Source: Actinobacteria bacterium BACL4 MAG-120820-bin23 (lineage in GTDB: Bacteria > Actinomycetota > Actinomycetes > Nanopelagicales > Nanopelagicaceae). From it: 15,890 nt of DNA. The stretch spans positions 1-15,890 of the forward strand of contig LIBD01000009.1 of assembly GCA_001437855.1 (NCBI GenBank), in the 5' to 3' direction. Under the pieces are notes generated by a model. That model was not told the DNA's origin. It worked only from the letters and a program-made list of their open reading frames with translations, and searched no databases. The position numbers and the translations under genes were made by a program. Shown one piece after another: positions 14,938-15,890 of this stretch. Each line of letters opens with the position of its first letter. Position 1 is the stretch's first letter.

Positions 14938-15890
14938 ATGTCGATTGAATTAAAGGGCATTACAAAGAAGTTTGGTGCCTTAGTTGCTAATGACGCTATC
15001 GACTTAAAAGTTGCACGTGGTGAAATCCATGCAATTCTTGGTGAAAATGGTGCCGGCAAGTCAACCTTAATGAATATAGTTTATGGTTTAGTAAATGCTG
15101 ACTCTGGAAAAATATTTGTCGAAGATAAAGAAGTAATAATTAATGAGCCCGCAGATGCTCTTAAATATGGAATTGGAATGGTCCATCAGCATTTTATGCT
15201 TATCCCAGTATTTACTGTTGCAGAAAATATCGCCTTAGGGCGCGAGCAATCTAAAGGTGGATTTTTATCGTTAGATGAGGTTAAGAAGAAGATTAAATTA
15301 CTAGCTGAGGAATTCAAATTTGATATTGATCCAGATTCATTAATTGAAGATTTACCTGTTGGAGTTCAACAGCGCGTAGAGATTATTAAGGCGCTAATTT
15401 ATGATGCAAAAGTTTTAATTTTAGATGAGCCGACAGCAGTGCTCACTCCACAAGAAACTGATGAGCTATTAAACATAATGCGGACATTAAAAAATAAAGG
15501 AACTTCAATAATATTTATTACCCATAAACTGCGAGAAGTTCAGGAAGTAGCGGATAAAATCACGATAATTAGACTTGGAAAAGTTGTTAATACCGTAGCT
15601 TCTAATACTTCTCAGGAAGAGCTAGCGAGCATGATGGTAGGTAGGCAGGTTGATCTAGCCCCAAACAAGACCGAGGTTAAGCCTGGCAAAATAATTTTAG
15701 ACATAAATAAATTAAATGTTTCAAATTCTCTTGGCAGGAAAATTATTGACTCTCTCTCATTACAGGTAAGAGCTGGAGAAATTCTGGCTATTGCGGGCGT
15801 ACAAGGAAATGGCCAATCAGAGTTAGCTCGAGCAATAGTAAATTTAGAAGATCATGTATCAGGCTCAATCAAGTTAGACCAGAAGGAAAT
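14938..15890 (+). CDS. Nucleoside/sugar-type ABC transporter ATP-binding protein, two-domain, 3'-truncated
   Basis: Open to the window edge; 317 codons are visible of an expected 500 or so. The first nucleotide-binding domain has Walker A GENGAGKST (35-43), VHQHFMLIPVFTVAEN as the Q-loop region, signature LPVGVQQR (139-146) and Walker B LDEPTAVLT starting at 162. A second domain begins near residue 255. Its Walker A position reads GVQGNGQS (287-294), with Gln293 in place of the lysine, as is usual in this subfamily (RbsA/YufO-like importers), so only the first site is expected to hydrolyse ATP normally. AGAGG (14929-14933) precedes the ATG by about 4 nt. With the BMP protein upstream it forms a nucleoside-type importer; the permease genes should follow beyond the window. 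Confidence 0.93.
   Translation, partial: MSIELKGITKKFGALVANDAIDLKVARGEIHAILGENGAGKSTLMNIVYGLVNADSGKIFVEDKEVIINEPADALKYGIGMVHQHFMLIPVFTVAENIALGREQSKGGFLSLDEVKKKIKLLAEEFKFDIDPDSLIEDLPVGVQQRVEIIKALIYDAKVLILDEPTAVLTPQETDELLNIMRTLKNKGTSIIFITHKLREVQEVADKITIIRLGKVVNTVASNTSQEELASMMVGRQVDLAPNKTEVKPGKIILDINKLNVSNSLGRKIIDSLSLQVRAGEILAIAGVQGNGQSELARAIVNLEDHVSGSIKLDQKE

Noticed and set aside
15787..15822. Missing Walker A lysine in the second ATPase domain as a sign of decay
   Set aside because: Degenerate second sites of this form are normal for the RbsA/YufO-like importer subfamily.
1..15890. Defence system, prophage, insertion sequence or CRISPR array
   Set aside because: All sizeable frames belong to recognisable core genes or conserved membrane proteins, and no regularly spaced repeats or transposase motifs were seen.

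Overview
This is ordinary chromosomal DNA of a low-GC, compact actinobacterium. The order pcrA, sucC, sucD, a DUF6350 membrane protein, folD, a DUF3017 protein, mdh is a known actinobacterial neighbourhood. The AT-rich codon use, gene overlaps of 1 to 4 bases, very short spacers and several leaderless-looking starts point to a streamlined planktonic lineage such as the freshwater acI group (Nanopelagicales). That placement is inferred from gene order and base composition, not from a marker-gene tree. No mobile element, CRISPR array, rRNA or tRNA was seen, and no spacer exceeds about 175 bases.

Layout. Positions 1-529 hold the 3' part of a cyclophilin-type peptidyl-prolyl isomerase. It meets a convergent PIG-L/LmbE deacetylase gene (526-1251, minus) with interlocked stop codons. 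A 48-57 bp divergent spacer with two facing promoters leads to pcrA (1309-3522). Next comes a tightly packed block: sucC (TTG start at 3584), sucD, a multi-pass DUF6350 protein, folD and a small DUF3017 membrane protein. After a 62 bp gap follow mdh and icd, closed by a strong bidirectional terminator at 10067-10102. On the minus strand is a stand-alone MalK/UgpC/MsiK-type ABC ATPase (10112-11194). A relatively GC-rich divergent spacer with palindromes follows, then a CorC/HlyC-type CBS membrane protein (11364-12650) directly abutting trpS (12651-13649). The window ends in a nucleoside-type ABC importer: a promoter, a leader of about 110 nt, the BMP-family binding protein (13824-14864), an internal terminator, and the first 317 codons of a two-domain ATPase that runs off the edge.

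Functionally, four TCA-cycle enzymes (succinyl-CoA synthetase alpha and beta, malate and isocitrate dehydrogenases) sit within 6.5 kb, together with folate one-carbon metabolism. The importer genes fit a cell that scavenges sugars and nucleosides. purN and purH, which often lie between DUF6350 and folD in relatives, are absent here, which is interesting next to a putative nucleoside importer. I found no convincing new multi-gene system. The points most worth a second look are regulatory: the structured BMP leader and its repeats, the 16-bp palindrome before the sugar-type ATPase gene, the local GC island at 11201-11515, and the leaderless promoters.
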